A DNA stretch of 64,000 nt from Cryobacterium soli. Its GTDB lineage: Bacteria; Actinomycetota; Actinomycetes; Actinomycetales; Microbacteriaceae. The notes beneath the pieces are model-generated. The model had not been told where the DNA came from, ran no database searches, and saw only the letters and a list, made by a program, of their open reading frames with translations. The DNA lies in the NCBI RefSeq assembly GCF_003611035.1, contig NZ_CP030033.1, forward strand, positions 2,728,001 to 2,792,000, given 5' to 3'. A program made the position numbers and the translations under genes. Every line of letters begins with the position of its first letter. The first letter of the stretch is position 1. Of the stretch, positions 18,913 through 26,824 are shown piece by piece.

Positions 18913-19365
18913 TCAGCCGGCCGGATGCCCGGCGCGGGCCGCCTCGCCGTCGGGGGTGGCGTCGGCGAGCACCTGCAGATAGTGCGGGTTGGTCATCACG
19001 CCGAGCACGTTGCCGAATGGATCGAGCACGGCCGCCGTGGTGAAGCCCTCGCCGCGCTCCCGGATCTCCTCGCGCATGGTGGCACCGAGCTCGAGCAGCC
19101 GGTCGAGGGCCACCCGGATGTCATCGACGTGCCAGTTGAGCACGGCGCCGCCGGGCACATCCGCCCACGGTTGCGGAGCGTACCTGGCGTCGATGAGGCC
19201 GAGCTCGTGGCCATAGTCGCCGACCCGCCACTCGGCGTAGCCGGGCATCTGGAAATAGGGCGGCATGCCGAGCAGCTCGGTGTACCAGGCCGTCGCGACC
19301 TCGTGGTCGGCGGCCCAATAGCTCACGTTGCTCATGCCGCGCAGGATGCCGGTCGGTGCGTTCAT
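18913..19365 (-). CDS. VOC (glyoxalase/bleomycin-resistance fold) protein
   Basis: A 150-residue vicinal-oxygen-chelate protein. The beta-alpha-beta-beta-beta units are visible: WAADHEVATAWYTELLGMPP at the start and FTTAAVLDPFGNVLGVMTNP near the end, which is the usual DPFGN motif. ATG at 19365 follows GAGAGGA. Members include dioxygenases, isomerases and antibiotic-binding proteins; the substrate is unknown. It is convergent with the oxoprolinase operon and on the same strand as the SnoaL-like and SDR genes upstream, with gaps of 87 bp and 58 bp. Confidence 0.78.
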   Translation of the reverse strand: MNAPTGILRGMSNVSYWAADHEVATAWYTELLGMPPYFQMPGYAEWRVGDYGHELGLIDARYAPQPWADVPGGAVLNWHVDDIRVALDRLLELGATMREEIRERGEGFTTAAVLDPFGNVLGVMTNPHYLQVLADATPDGEAARAGHPAG

Positions 19366-19452
19366 GGTGCGATCCTCTCGTCTGGGGTGCGGATCGTCCA
19401 CGCTACGCACGGTGGCGAAGAACGCTAGGGGGCAGTGCAGCCGGCGACGGGG

Positions 19453-19791
19453 TCACACCGTGATCAGCAGGCTCTCGATCAGCCCCGAAGCGTCCAGCGC
19501 GAAGACATTGCGCAGGTCGACGATGCCGCCGGGAAAGTTCCCCTCCAGGCGCGTGGTGACGGTGATGGTTCCGCCCACCACCTCGGCCGACAACCGGGTG
19601 CTGGTGACCGTGTACTCGCTGGCGGCAGTATCGAGCCAGGCTGCGATCTGGCCGCGTCCGCGATAGCTGCGGCCATCGTCGGTGACCACGGCGTCCGCAG
19701 TGAACAGGTCGACGATGTCGCGCTTCTCGGTGGTATCCATCAGGGTGAAGTAGGCGGTGACAGCGGCGGGCAGTGCAGTGCTGGGGGTCAT
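19453..19791 (-). CDS. SnoaL-like/NTF2-fold protein
   Basis: A 112-residue protein with the NTF2-like cone fold pattern: helix AVTAYFTLMDTTEKRDIVDL, then FTADAVVTDDGRSYRGRGQI, a hallmark of SnoaL-like proteins, and beta strands to the end. It may be a small isomerase/cyclase or a binding protein; no catalytic assignment is possible. The start ATG 19791 lies where the family fold begins. It is between the VOC gene and an SDR gene on the same strand and could share the MerR-controlled transcript. Confidence 0.75.
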   Translation of the reverse strand: MTPSTALPAAVTAYFTLMDTTEKRDIVDLFTADAVVTDDGRSYRGRGQIAAWLDTAASEYTVTSTRLSAEVVGGTITVTTRLEGNFPGGIVDLRNVFALDASGLIESLLITV

Positions 19792-19849
19792 TGTTCTTGT
19801 CCTTGTCTTGTGGGCGTGTTGCATCGTGTGGGCGTGCTGCTGGGGAGGG

Positions 19850-20698
19850 TCAGGCGGTCTTGACGGTGCCGCCGTCGACGGTGATGTCCGCGCCCACCAC
19901 CGAGGCGGCACCCGGAGAGACGAGGAACCCGATCACCTCGGCGATCTCGGTCGCCGGCGCGAACCGGCCGTCGGGGACGCCGCCGAGTGAGTCCATCATC
20001 AGCTGCATGCCTTCAGCCTCGGTGAGGCCGCGGGCCTCGGCGATGCGTTGGGCGAGCGCGATGGAACTCGGGCTCTGGATGCCGCCGGGCGAGACGGTGT
20101 TCACCCGGATACCCTGCGGGGCGAGTTCATTGGCGAGACCCTTGCTGTAGGTGCGCAACGCGGCTTTCGCGGCGGCGTAGCCGAGAGTGCCGTCGAAGAG
20201 TGGCATCCGCCCCTGGATCGAGCCGACGTGAACGATGGCGCCGGCGCCGCGCTCGAGCAACAGCGGGGTGAGCGCACGGTCGACCCGCACGGCGGCGAGC
20301 AGGTTGCGGGACAGCTCGTCGTCCCAGTGATCGTCGGTCATGGTGGCGTGGCCGCCGCCGGGAGTGGAGGAGCCGCCGACGACCTGCACCAGGATGTCGA
20401 GGCCGCCTTCTTCGCGCACGACCGTGGCGATGAGGTCGGCGGTACCTGGTCGGGTGGCATCCGCGAGGATCGTGCGAGCGGCGGCGGCGGTGGTGGCGTC
20501 AGGTGAGGTGGTGTCAGGTGCGGTGGTGTCAGGTGCGGTTCGGCCGACCGCGAGCACGCGGGCGCCGGCATCGGCCAGCCGGTGCACCACGGCGGCGCCG
20601 AGGCCCGAGGTTCCGCCGACGACGAGGGCTTGGCGGCCGGCGAGCGAGAGGGCGGGCGGGTAGCTGGCCGGTGGGGAACTGGGGCTGAGAGCGGTCAT
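19850..20698 (-). CDS. Short-chain dehydrogenase/reductase
   Basis: SDR of 282 residues: VVGGTSGLGAAVVHRLADAG is the NAD(P)-binding glycine motif, HVGSIQ supplies the serine, and GYAAAKAAL gives the Tyr-x3-Lys pair. The C-terminus ends in ITVDGGTVKTA as in many classical SDRs. A threonine/proline/aspartate-rich stretch near residues 55-68 is encoded by 15-bp tandem repeats and is probably a surface loop. Its promoter carries the same palindrome found before the neighbouring MerR gene, so it is the likely MerR target. Confidence 0.85.
   Translation of the reverse strand: MTALSPSSPPASYPPALSLAGRQALVVGGTSGLGAAVVHRLADAGARVLAVGRTAPDTTAPDTTSPDATTAAAARTILADATRPGTADLIATVVREEGGLDILVQVVGGSSTPGGGHATMTDDHWDDELSRNLLAAVRVDRALTPLLLERGAGAIVHVGSIQGRMPLFDGTLGYAAAKAALRTYSKGLANELAPQGIRVNTVSPGGIQSPSSIALAQRIAEARGLTEAEGMQLMMDSLGGVPDGRFAPATEIAEVIGFLVSPGAASVVGADITVDGGTVKTA
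20498..20542. repeat. Three 15-bp tandem repeats inside the SDR gene
   Basis: The unit GTCAGGTGCGGTGGT occurs three times (20498-20512, 20513-20527, 20528-20542), with one base change in the first and two in the third copy. On the coding strand it gives repeated TxPDT units in a loop. Such in-frame repeats can expand or contract without breaking the gene. Confidence 0.8.
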
Positions 20699-20712
20699 GT
20701 ATTCAGACTGGG

Positions 20713-20735
20713 CCTTCCCCCGAGGGGAGGGTCAA
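20713..20735 (-). promoter_or_regulatory. MerR-type promoter/operator before the SDR gene
   Basis: CCTTCCCCCGAGGGGAGGG (20713-20731) is a near-perfect inverted repeat. On the minus strand it directly follows a -35 TTGACC (20730-20735) and fills a long spacer of about 19 bp before a weak -10, the classic layout for MerR activators. An identical 19-bp sequence is at 21601-21619. Confidence 0.75.
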
Positions 20736-20770
20736 GCTCTGTATGGATGCGTGCGCGTGGCGGCCGGAGG

Positions 20771-21586
20771 TCAGCGACCGGTGCGGAAGATCGGCCAGCC
20801 GATCTCCGTCGTGGCCACGCCGTCTGCCGTCTCGTCCAGGTAGGTCTCCCGGATCGGTCCGTCGATGCCCAGCTCACGAGCGGTGACATACTCACCGAGC
20901 GCGCCATAGACCTGCGCGATGGTGTCGTCGGTGCCGTGGTGGGTGGCCACGGCCAGGTCCACCGCCGGCAGCAGTTCGAGACGCGCCCGGCCGAGCGGCT
21001 CCGCGGGCTCGTCGAGCGAGGTCACAGGCACGAACAGGATGGCCTCACCGCGCTCGTCGAGGAACAGCTCGGTGCTCCAGATGCCGCCGCGCGAACCCGT
21101 TGCGCTGAGCGCCGTGCTCTGCAGCAGTCGCGCGAGCTCGCGGCTGGCCGCGGTGTAGAACCTGCCGAGGTCGGCCAGGTCGATGGTCTCGCTGATGACG
21201 AGCGCCGGCATCTCCGGCACGCTGCGGTGGGACACCGCCAGCGGGGTCGTCGATGCCGCGAGCAGGCCCTGCAGCCCGGCCACGGCCGCCCGGGTCTGCT
21301 CGAGCTGGTCCTGCAGCCGGCCGAGGTGCCCGGCGATCAGTTCGTTCCGCTGCTCGATGCCGGGTGCGGCGAGGACCTCACCGATGAGCTGCACCGGCAT
21401 ATCCAGGGAGCGGAAATGACGGATGACCTGGGCATCCGCTATCTGCCCTGCGCTGTACATGCGGTAGCCGTTGCCCGGATCCACCTGGGCCGGCGCGAGC
21501 AGCCCCACCCGGTGGTAGAACCGCAGCGTCTTCGCGCTGAGGCGCGTCGCCCGGGAGAAATCCCCGATCGTCATCATGGTGGTCAT
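20771..21586 (-). CDS. MerR-family regulator with GyrI-like effector domain
   Basis: A 271-residue regulator. The N-terminal MerR winged helix is clear (MTIGDFSRATRLSAKTLRFY, then GYRMYSAGQIADAQVI), followed by a coiled-coil linker (about 75-110) and a C-terminal domain of the GyrI/BltR type that binds hydrophobic ligands. Identical palindromes lie in its own promoter and in that of the downstream SDR gene, so it probably controls both. ATG 21586 is used; internal ATGs four and five codons later are alternatives. The order MerR, SDR, SnoaL, VOC on one strand suggests one regulated detoxification unit. Confidence 0.85.
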   Translation of the reverse strand: MTTMMTIGDFSRATRLSAKTLRFYHRVGLLAPAQVDPGNGYRMYSAGQIADAQVIRHFRSLDMPVQLIGEVLAAPGIEQRNELIAGHLGRLQDQLEQTRAAVAGLQGLLAASTTPLAVSHRSVPEMPALVISETIDLADLGRFYTAASRELARLLQSTALSATGSRGGIWSTELFLDERGEAILFVPVTSLDEPAEPLGRARLELLPAVDLAVATHHGTDDTIAQVYGALGEYVTARELGIDGPIRETYLDETADGVATTEIGWPIFRTGR

Positions 21587-21600
21587 GCGTCTATCCTCGC

Positions 21601-21623
21601 CCTTCCCCCGAGGGGAGGGTCCA
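21601..21623 (-). promoter_or_regulatory. MerR-type promoter/operator before merR
   Basis: The same 19-bp palindrome CCTTCCCCCGAGGGGAGGG lies 14 bp upstream of the MerR start, next to a -35-like TGGACC (21618-21623) and about 19 bp from AGGATA. The match to the SDR promoter supports autoregulation. Confidence 0.72.
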
Positions 21624-21640
21624 GGCGCCCGAAGCGGGCT

Positions 21641-22531
21641 TCAGTTCTCGGGAATGCTGAACTGGCCGGGCGGGCGCACCGCGTCGGGGTCGGGGCCGCT
21701 GCGCACGCCCAGGTCCAGCGCATCGATCTGCGCGAGCTGGTCGGCGCTGAGCTCGAAGTCGAAAATGTCGAAGTTCTCAGCGATGCGCTCTGGGCGCACG
21801 GACTTGGGGATGGCGCTGCGCCCGTGCTGCACGTGCCAGCGCAGCATCACCTGCGCATTGGTCTTGCCGTGTTCGGCGCCGATCGCGGCGATCACCGGGT
21901 CGTTGAGCGGGTTCTTGCCCGTTCCGTCGTTCCAGTTGCCCGGGTAGAAGGTGATTCCGCCGATGGGGGACCAGGCCTGGGTGACGATGCCGAGCGCGGT
22001 GTTGGCGGCCTCGTTCTCCTTCTGGGCGAAGTAGGGGTGCAACTCGATCTGGTTCACGGCCGGAACCACGGTGCGCTCCGCCATCAGCCGCTCCAGGTGG
22101 GCCCCGGTGAAGTTGCTGACCCCGATCGCACGCACCCGGCCGTCGCCCAGCAGGGTCTCGAGCGCCCGGTAGGCCTCGAGGGTGGTGTCGAATTGCCACG
22201 GGGCCGGCTGGTGCAGGATCAGCAGGTCGAGGGTGTCGACGCCGAGCTTGCGGGTGCTCACGTCGAACGCGTGCAGGGTCTCGTCATAGCCGTACTGGCT
22301 GATCCACGCCTTGGTTTCGATGAAGATCTCGTCGCGGTTCACCCCGGATGCGCGGATCCCCTCGCCGACCTGTCGCTCATTCAGGTAAGCCGCCGCCGTG
22401 TCGATGTGCCGGTACCCCGTGCGCAGGGCGGACTCGACGGCGGCGGCCGTGTCCTCCGCGGAACTCTGGAAGACGCCGAGCCCGAGAGCGGGCATCCTGA
22501 CGTCGTTGTTGAGCGTGATGAAATCAGTCAT
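21641..22531 (-). CDS. Aldo/keto reductase
   Basis: NADPH-dependent reductase of 296 residues with the AKR TIM barrel. The catalytic Asp/Tyr motif is in GYRHIDTAAAYLNERQVGEG, the lysine in FIETKAWI, and the histidine in LLILHQPAPW; the cofactor site is IPKSVRPERIAENFDIF. It resembles 2,5-diketo-D-gluconate reductase-type AKRs. ATG at 22531 follows GGTGGAG. It lies 54 bp upstream of the MerR gene on the same strand but is not obviously controlled by it. Confidence 0.87.
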   Translation of the reverse strand: MTDFITLNNDVRMPALGLGVFQSSAEDTAAAVESALRTGYRHIDTAAAYLNERQVGEGIRASGVNRDEIFIETKAWISQYGYDETLHAFDVSTRKLGVDTLDLLILHQPAPWQFDTTLEAYRALETLLGDGRVRAIGVSNFTGAHLERLMAERTVVPAVNQIELHPYFAQKENEAANTALGIVTQAWSPIGGITFYPGNWNDGTGKNPLNDPVIAAIGAEHGKTNAQVMLRWHVQHGRSAIPKSVRPERIAENFDIFDFELSADQLAQIDALDLGVRSGPDPDAVRPPGQFSIPEN

Positions 22532-22689
22532 GGCTCCACCGTAGAACCCGGGCCGGCCGCGAGGGAGGCCCTGCCATGGCCTGCCTCTCCGAACCCGGCG
22601 ATGTGCGCCCGAATCGTTCATCTCGGCGACGTTTCCGGCTGCTATCGTGTGCCGACTTCCGACCCCAGGACCGATTGGACGAGACGCGC

Positions 22690-24642
22690 ATGGTCATCTT
22701 CGAGACATCCGACTCTCTGGCGAGGCCGTCCTCGAAACGACGGTTCCCCGCCGCGCTCCGCGGCCAGCGGGCCGACCGGCCGCGCCGGCCCGAGCGGCAG
22801 CCAACGGGGCCGGGCACGCTCTCCAGCGCCGACCTGGGTGTGGCCGTGCAGTGGGCCGATTCCCGCCGCGCGCGCGACCTGCTCGCCGCCCGCGCCACCA
22901 CGGACCGGGTGGCCACCGAGGAGTTGCTGCGCCGGTTGCGCGAGGCGGTGCCGACGCCCTCGCCCACCCGCCGCCAGGCGCACGCGCTGGTGGCACTGGC
23001 CGGGGTGTTGCTGCACGAGGCCACCAACCCTGCCGGCTTCGCCGACGCCGCCCTGCTCTACGAGGCCGCGTTCACCGCCCACGGCGCCCGGGTTCTGCCT
23101 GAGCACGCACAGCACCTGTTCGCATCCGCTCTGATCGGCGCCGGTCGTCACGCACACGCGGATGCCCTGCTCGCCACCTGGTCGCACGCAGACCCCGCGC
23201 AACGCCAGGTGGACGCCGACCGGCAGAACCCGCACCACCGCACCGAGACGCCGGTGTCGCCGGATGCGTGGCGGCACGCCTTCAACCACGTCTTCGCGGC
23301 GGCCGGACTCGAACCGCCCCGGCACGCCGAGGCCACCCTCGAGGGCTCCGAGACCGCGTTCGACCGGCTGCGTGCGCCCCAAGTGACGCTCGTGCAGGGT
23401 CCCCTGGTGACCGTGATCATGAGCTGCTACCGGCCCGGCCCCGAGATCCACACGGCCATCGCGTCCATCCGGGCGCAGAGCTGGCAGAACCTCGAACTGC
23501 TCATCATCGACGACGGCTCGCCCGCAGAATACGACGGTATCTTCACCGAGCTGGCCGCGCTCGCCGTGCTGGATCCGCGCCTGCGCCTCGTGCGGCAGGA
23601 GCGCAACCGCGGCACGTACGCCTGCCGCAACATCGCCCTCGACCTGGCCCGCGGGGATTTCGTCACCATGCACGACTCCGACGACTGGGCCCACCCGCGC
23701 CGGCTCGAGACCCAGGCCGCCCACCTGCTCGAGAACCCGGATGCGCCCAGCAATTCCTCCCACGCGCTGCGGGTCACGGACAGCCTGGGTCTGCTGCAGC
23801 CGCGCGGCCGCGACCTCAAGCTCTGCGAACCGTCGCTGATGTTCCGCCGCGAGCGGGTGCTGGGCCTGGTGGGCTACTTCGACACCGTCACCAAGGGCGC
23901 CGACAGCGAGTTCCGCCGCCGCATCCAGGCCGCGTTCCACCGCCCCAGCGACCTCGTGCGCCCGGAGGCACCGCTCACTCTGCAGCGCTACCGGTCCGCG
24001 ACCCTCACCGGCGAGGAGATCCGGCCGTTCTGGATGCACGACTCGCGCATCGCCTACGCCAGCGCCTACCCGCTCTGGCACGCCGCCATCACGGCCGGCA
24101 CCGCGTCGCCCTACCGGAGCACCGCGGTGAGCCCTCGGCCGTTCCCCGCGCCCCGCGACATCGTTCCGGGGGAGCGCGGCAACGAACCGCTGCAGCTGGA
24201 CGTGCTCTTCGTGCTCGACCTGGTCACCCGGGAGCGCGACCGCCGGAACTTCCGGGCGCTCGAGCTGCGCATCCGCACGCTCGCGGCCACCGGACAGCGC
24301 GTGGGCCTGGCGCACCTGTGGGGCATCGGGCCCAAGCCGCTGCTGCCGGTGCACTTCGACCCCCGGTTGCAGGCGCTCGTGGCCGAGGGCGTGGTGCAGC
24401 AGGTGCTCACCGGTACGCCAGTGATGGCCGGGCGGGTGGTGCTGCCCGACCCGTCGGCGCTGCAATTCGCCGCATCCACCCCGCTGCCCTGGCTGGTGGG
24501 CAACGTGGTGGCTGCCGCACGGGTGCCCCGGGCGCTGCGACACCGCGGCCATGTGGCCTGGCGGCACCGCGACGTTCTGGAGCGGGCCACCGAGCTGTTC
24601 GGGGTGGCGCCCACGTGGGCCGACGGGCGTCGGCGCCGGTAG
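22690..24642 (+). CDS. Large family 2 glycosyltransferase
   Basis: A 650-residue protein. A GT-A domain at about residues 238-400 starts VTVIMSCYRPGPEIHTAIAS and contains IIDDGS, NRGTYACRNIAL and the metal-binding HDSDDW (about residue 327). The N-terminal 235 residues are helical and rich in Ala/Arg, perhaps TPR-like; the C-terminal 200 residues have another Rossmann-like segment. There is no signal peptide or membrane helix, so it probably acts on the cytoplasmic side on a lipid- or protein-linked acceptor. It is alone, not within a polysaccharide cluster, so the donor and acceptor are unknown. Confidence 0.8.
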   Translation: MVIFETSDSLARPSSKRRFPAALRGQRADRPRRPERQPTGPGTLSSADLGVAVQWADSRRARDLLAARATTDRVATEELLRRLREAVPTPSPTRRQAHALVALAGVLLHEATNPAGFADAALLYEAAFTAHGARVLPEHAQHLFASALIGAGRHAHADALLATWSHADPAQRQVDADRQNPHHRTETPVSPDAWRHAFNHVFAAAGLEPPRHAEATLEGSETAFDRLRAPQVTLVQGPLVTVIMSCYRPGPEIHTAIASIRAQSWQNLELLIIDDGSPAEYDGIFTELAALAVLDPRLRLVRQERNRGTYACRNIALDLARGDFVTMHDSDDWAHPRRLETQAAHLLENPDAPSNSSHALRVTDSLGLLQPRGRDLKLCEPSLMFRRERVLGLVGYFDTVTKGADSEFRRRIQAAFHRPSDLVRPEAPLTLQRYRSATLTGEEIRPFWMHDSRIAYASAYPLWHAAITAGTASPYRSTAVSPRPFPAPRDIVPGERGNEPLQLDVLFVLDLVTRERDRRNFRALELRIRTLAATGQRVGLAHLWGIGPKPLLPVHFDPRLQALVAEGVVQQVLTGTPVMAGRVVLPDPSALQFAASTPLPWLVGNVVAAARVPRALRHRGHVAWRHRDVLERATELFGVAPTWADGRRRR

Positions 24643-24645
24643 CTC

Positions 24646-25254
24646 CTAAACCGCCGCCGCCAGGATCGCCGCCGCCGCGGCGCGGCCGGCCGCGAACGGA
24701 TCCGCGAACGTCTCCATGCCCACGGTCACCAGGGCCCCTTCGTAGAGCAGCATCAGGGTGTTCGCGACGCGGTCTGTGTCACGAACGGCCGCCTCCTGGC
24801 AGAGCCGGGCGAACACCTCGCGCATCCACTTCTTCTGGCGAATGGCCTCGAGGGCGATCGGATGCGCCGAATCGTCCATCTCGGCACGCGCGTTGATGGC
24901 GCTGCAGCCTTTGGAGCTGTCGGAGATCGCCCAGCGGCCCGACACGTCGAACACCGCGAGGATCCGCTCGACGCTTCCTGGCGGCTGCAGGGCGAGCTCA
25001 CGCTCCAGGTGCTCCCGCCATCGGGCGTCGCGCCCGCGGAGGTAGGCAACGGCCAGCGCCTCTTTCGACCCGAACCTGTCGTAGAGGGTCTTCTTGGTCA
25101 CCCCGGCCGCGGCTGCGATGGCATCCACGCCGACCGCGTGGATACCCTCCCGGTAGAACAGCTCGGAGGCCGCGGCGAGCAGTTTCTCGGCGCCGGGCGT
25201 GTAGTGCGGGTTCACCTCGGGCGGAGTCGTAACGGGTGGGGTCGCAACGGTCAT
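24646..25254 (-). CDS. TetR-family regulator
   Basis: Regulator of 202 residues with an N-terminal HTH (GVDAIAAAAGVTKKTLYDRF, about residues 40-60) and a helical effector domain with a LmrA/YxaF-like C-terminus. It is divergent from an EamA exporter, and a perfect inverted repeat with TetR-operator geometry sits in the 33-bp gap. It therefore very likely represses both genes and responds to a substrate of the exporter. It is convergent with the glycosyltransferase gene, 3 bp apart. Confidence 0.87.
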   Translation of the reverse strand: MTVATPPVTTPPEVNPHYTPGAEKLLAAASELFYREGIHAVGVDAIAAAAGVTKKTLYDRFGSKEALAVAYLRGRDARWREHLERELALQPPGSVERILAVFDVSGRWAISDSSKGCSAINARAEMDDSAHPIALEAIRQKKWMREVFARLCQEAAVRDTDRVANTLMLLYEGALVTVGMETFADPFAAGRAAAAAILAAAV

Positions 25255-25260
25255 GCGCCA

Positions 25261-25280
25261 ACTATACCGTTCTGTATAGT
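25261..25280. promoter_or_regulatory. TetR operator between tetR and the EamA gene
   Basis: ACTATACcgttctGTATAGT: 7-bp perfect arms with a 6-bp spacer, placed 6 bp from the TetR start and 7 bp from the EamA start. A second short palindrome GGTATACC lies at 25303-25310 inside the EamA coding start. Confidence 0.78.
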
Positions 25281-25287
25281 CGAGGGC

Positions 25288-26262
25288 ATGAGTAAACAGA
25301 TCGGTATACCTTCTCGGCTCCTCCTGGCCGCCGCCGCGGCCGCCTTCGTGCTGACCTGGAGTTCGGGTTTCATCATCGCCAAGATCGGCACCGAGACCGC
25401 CCCCGTGCTCACGGTGCTCGTCTGGCGCTTCCTCGTGGTCGGCGGCCTGCTGCTGGTGGGGATGGCGGTGCTCAGGCTGCGCAGCGCCCCCGCCGCGATG
25501 CCGCCGTGGCGGGACATCCGGCCGCACCTCACCATCGGGCTCTTCGCTCAGGTGGGCTACGTGCTGCCGATCTACCTGGCCGTGGCCGCCGGCGTCTCGT
25601 CGGGCACGACGGCCCTCATCGACGCGGTGCAGCCCCTCGTCGTGGCCACCCTGGTCGGGCCGATCCTCGGCCTCAGGGTGCGCGCGGCGCAATGGCTGGG
25701 TCTGGTGCTCGGAGCCCTCGGGGTGGTGCTGATCGTGGCGGCGGATGCCTCCGGCTCGGTCTCGCCGACCCCGGCATATCTGTTGCCGCTGGTGTCGCTG
25801 GCCAGCCTCGTCACCGCCACGTTCCTGCAGCAGCGCACCACCTCCCGGCTCGGCATCTTCGCCACCATGGCCATCCATGCCGCAGTGGCGCTGGTGGCCG
25901 TGACCCTGCTGGGCGCCCTCACCGGAGCGCTGATCCCGCCGGCCAGCCTGACTTTCTGGGTCACCACGGTGCTGATCGCGGTGTTCCCCACGCTCACGGC
26001 CTATGCCCTGTACTGGTATCTCCTGCGTCGTCTGGGCATCACCGCCCTCAATGCGCTGCTCTACCTGGTGGCCCCCACCACGGCCGTCGCCGGCGCCCTG
26101 CTCTTCGGAGAGCCCTTCACCCTCGCCACTCTCCTGGGCCTCGTGCTGGGCGGGGCCGCGGTGGCGCTGGTCATCGCGCCACCGCGCGGGGCGGCATTCG
26201 CTGTCGGAGGGTCCCGGGAGAGCGCCGGCGCGCGTCAGCCGGCCCGCGGTACGAGCCGGTAG
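25288..26262 (+). CDS. EamA/DMT-family exporter
   Basis: Inner-membrane protein of 324 residues with ten hydrophobic helices in two EamA repeats (first repeat: FVLTWSSGFIIAKIG; second: FLQQRTTSRLGIFATMAIHA onward; LNALLYLVAPTTAVAGALLF near the end). The drug/metabolite transporter superfamily exports amino acids, nucleosides or drugs. The start is ATG 25288; a longer frame upstream runs antisense through tetR and is rejected. There is no strong ribosome site and only about 7 bp after the operator, so a leaderless or very short leader is likely. It overlaps the convergent DUF2255 gene by 28 bp. Confidence 0.85.
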   Translation: MSKQIGIPSRLLLAAAAAAFVLTWSSGFIIAKIGTETAPVLTVLVWRFLVVGGLLLVGMAVLRLRSAPAAMPPWRDIRPHLTIGLFAQVGYVLPIYLAVAAGVSSGTTALIDAVQPLVVATLVGPILGLRVRAAQWLGLVLGALGVVLIVAADASGSVSPTPAYLLPLVSLASLVTATFLQQRTTSRLGIFATMAIHAAVALVAVTLLGALTGALIPPASLTFWVTTVLIAVFPTLTAYALYWYLLRRLGITALNALLYLVAPTTAVAGALLFGEPFTLATLLGLVLGGAAVALVIAPPRGAAFAVGGSRESAGARQPARGTSR

Positions 26263-26615
26263 GTCGTCGCCTCGGCATCCGACCCGGTGACCGTGCCCAC
26301 GATCGCCGGCCCGTGGCGGTCGTACTTGGCGTGGTACGCGGCGTCGATCGCGGCGTGTGCCTCGGGGCTCGCGGCGGCGAACGTCACGTCCTTCTCCACC
26401 CCGCCGGCACGGATGCGCCCGGTGCCGCTTCGCCCGGCCCGCACGAACCACGGGTTGGCCGATCCGTACGCGGAGCGGATGTAGATGTCGTCGCCCGCGC
26501 GCACCGCCCAGATGGTGACATAGGGGCGCAGTGTGCCGTCGGTGCGGGTGGACGAGACCTGCAGTTCCTCGGCGGTGCCGATGCGAGTGAGTTCGTCAGC
26601 GGTCCACGTGCTCAT
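26235..26615 (-). CDS. DUF2255 family protein
   Basis: A 126-residue protein. The pattern WTADELTRIGTAEELQVSS, then DIYIRSAYGSANPWFVRA, then a central AHAAIDAAYHAKYDRHGPAI fits DUF2255, a beta-barrel family related to F420/FMN-binding nitroreductase-like folds. ATG 26615 follows GGGAG. Function unknown; it could bind a flavin-type cofactor. It overlaps the end of the EamA gene and is divergent from the AlkC-like gene. Confidence 0.72.
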   Translation of the reverse strand: MSTWTADELTRIGTAEELQVSSTRTDGTLRPYVTIWAVRAGDDIYIRSAYGSANPWFVRAGRSGTGRIRAGGVEKDVTFAAASPEAHAAIDAAYHAKYDRHGPAIVGTVTGSDAEATTYRLVPRAG

Positions 26616-26706
26616 GGGGGAGCTCCCTTCGTTGTGGCCGGGCATCGAGCGGATGATGTGATGCGAGGCCATGTGCCGCGCCTTCGACGCTACCCACGGC
26701 GGCTTC

Positions 26707-26734
26707 TGCGCAACAGGCTCTGCGCAACAGGCTC
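26707..26734. repeat. Perfect 14-bp tandem direct repeat
   Basis: TGCGCAACAGGCTC is repeated exactly twice in the 209-bp gap between the DUF2255 and AlkC-like genes. It might be an activator site (direct repeat with 14-bp period) or a replication-slippage duplication. Confidence 0.7.
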
Positions 26735-26824
26735 TGCCAGTGCCCGCCTCCCCGGTCTGCCCGCACCCCTTGGTCGGTGTGCCACGCTGGAGACCGACCA
26801 CACCTCTTCCCCACCTGGAGCCCC

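Noticed and set aside
20582..23134. 850-residue open frame on the plus strand
   Set aside because: Runs antisense through the SDR, MerR and AKR genes, each with clear family motifs and ribosome sites.
24862..25287. N-terminal extension of the EamA exporter
   Set aside because: Lies antisense within tetR and has no hydrophobic segments; the transporter begins at 25288.
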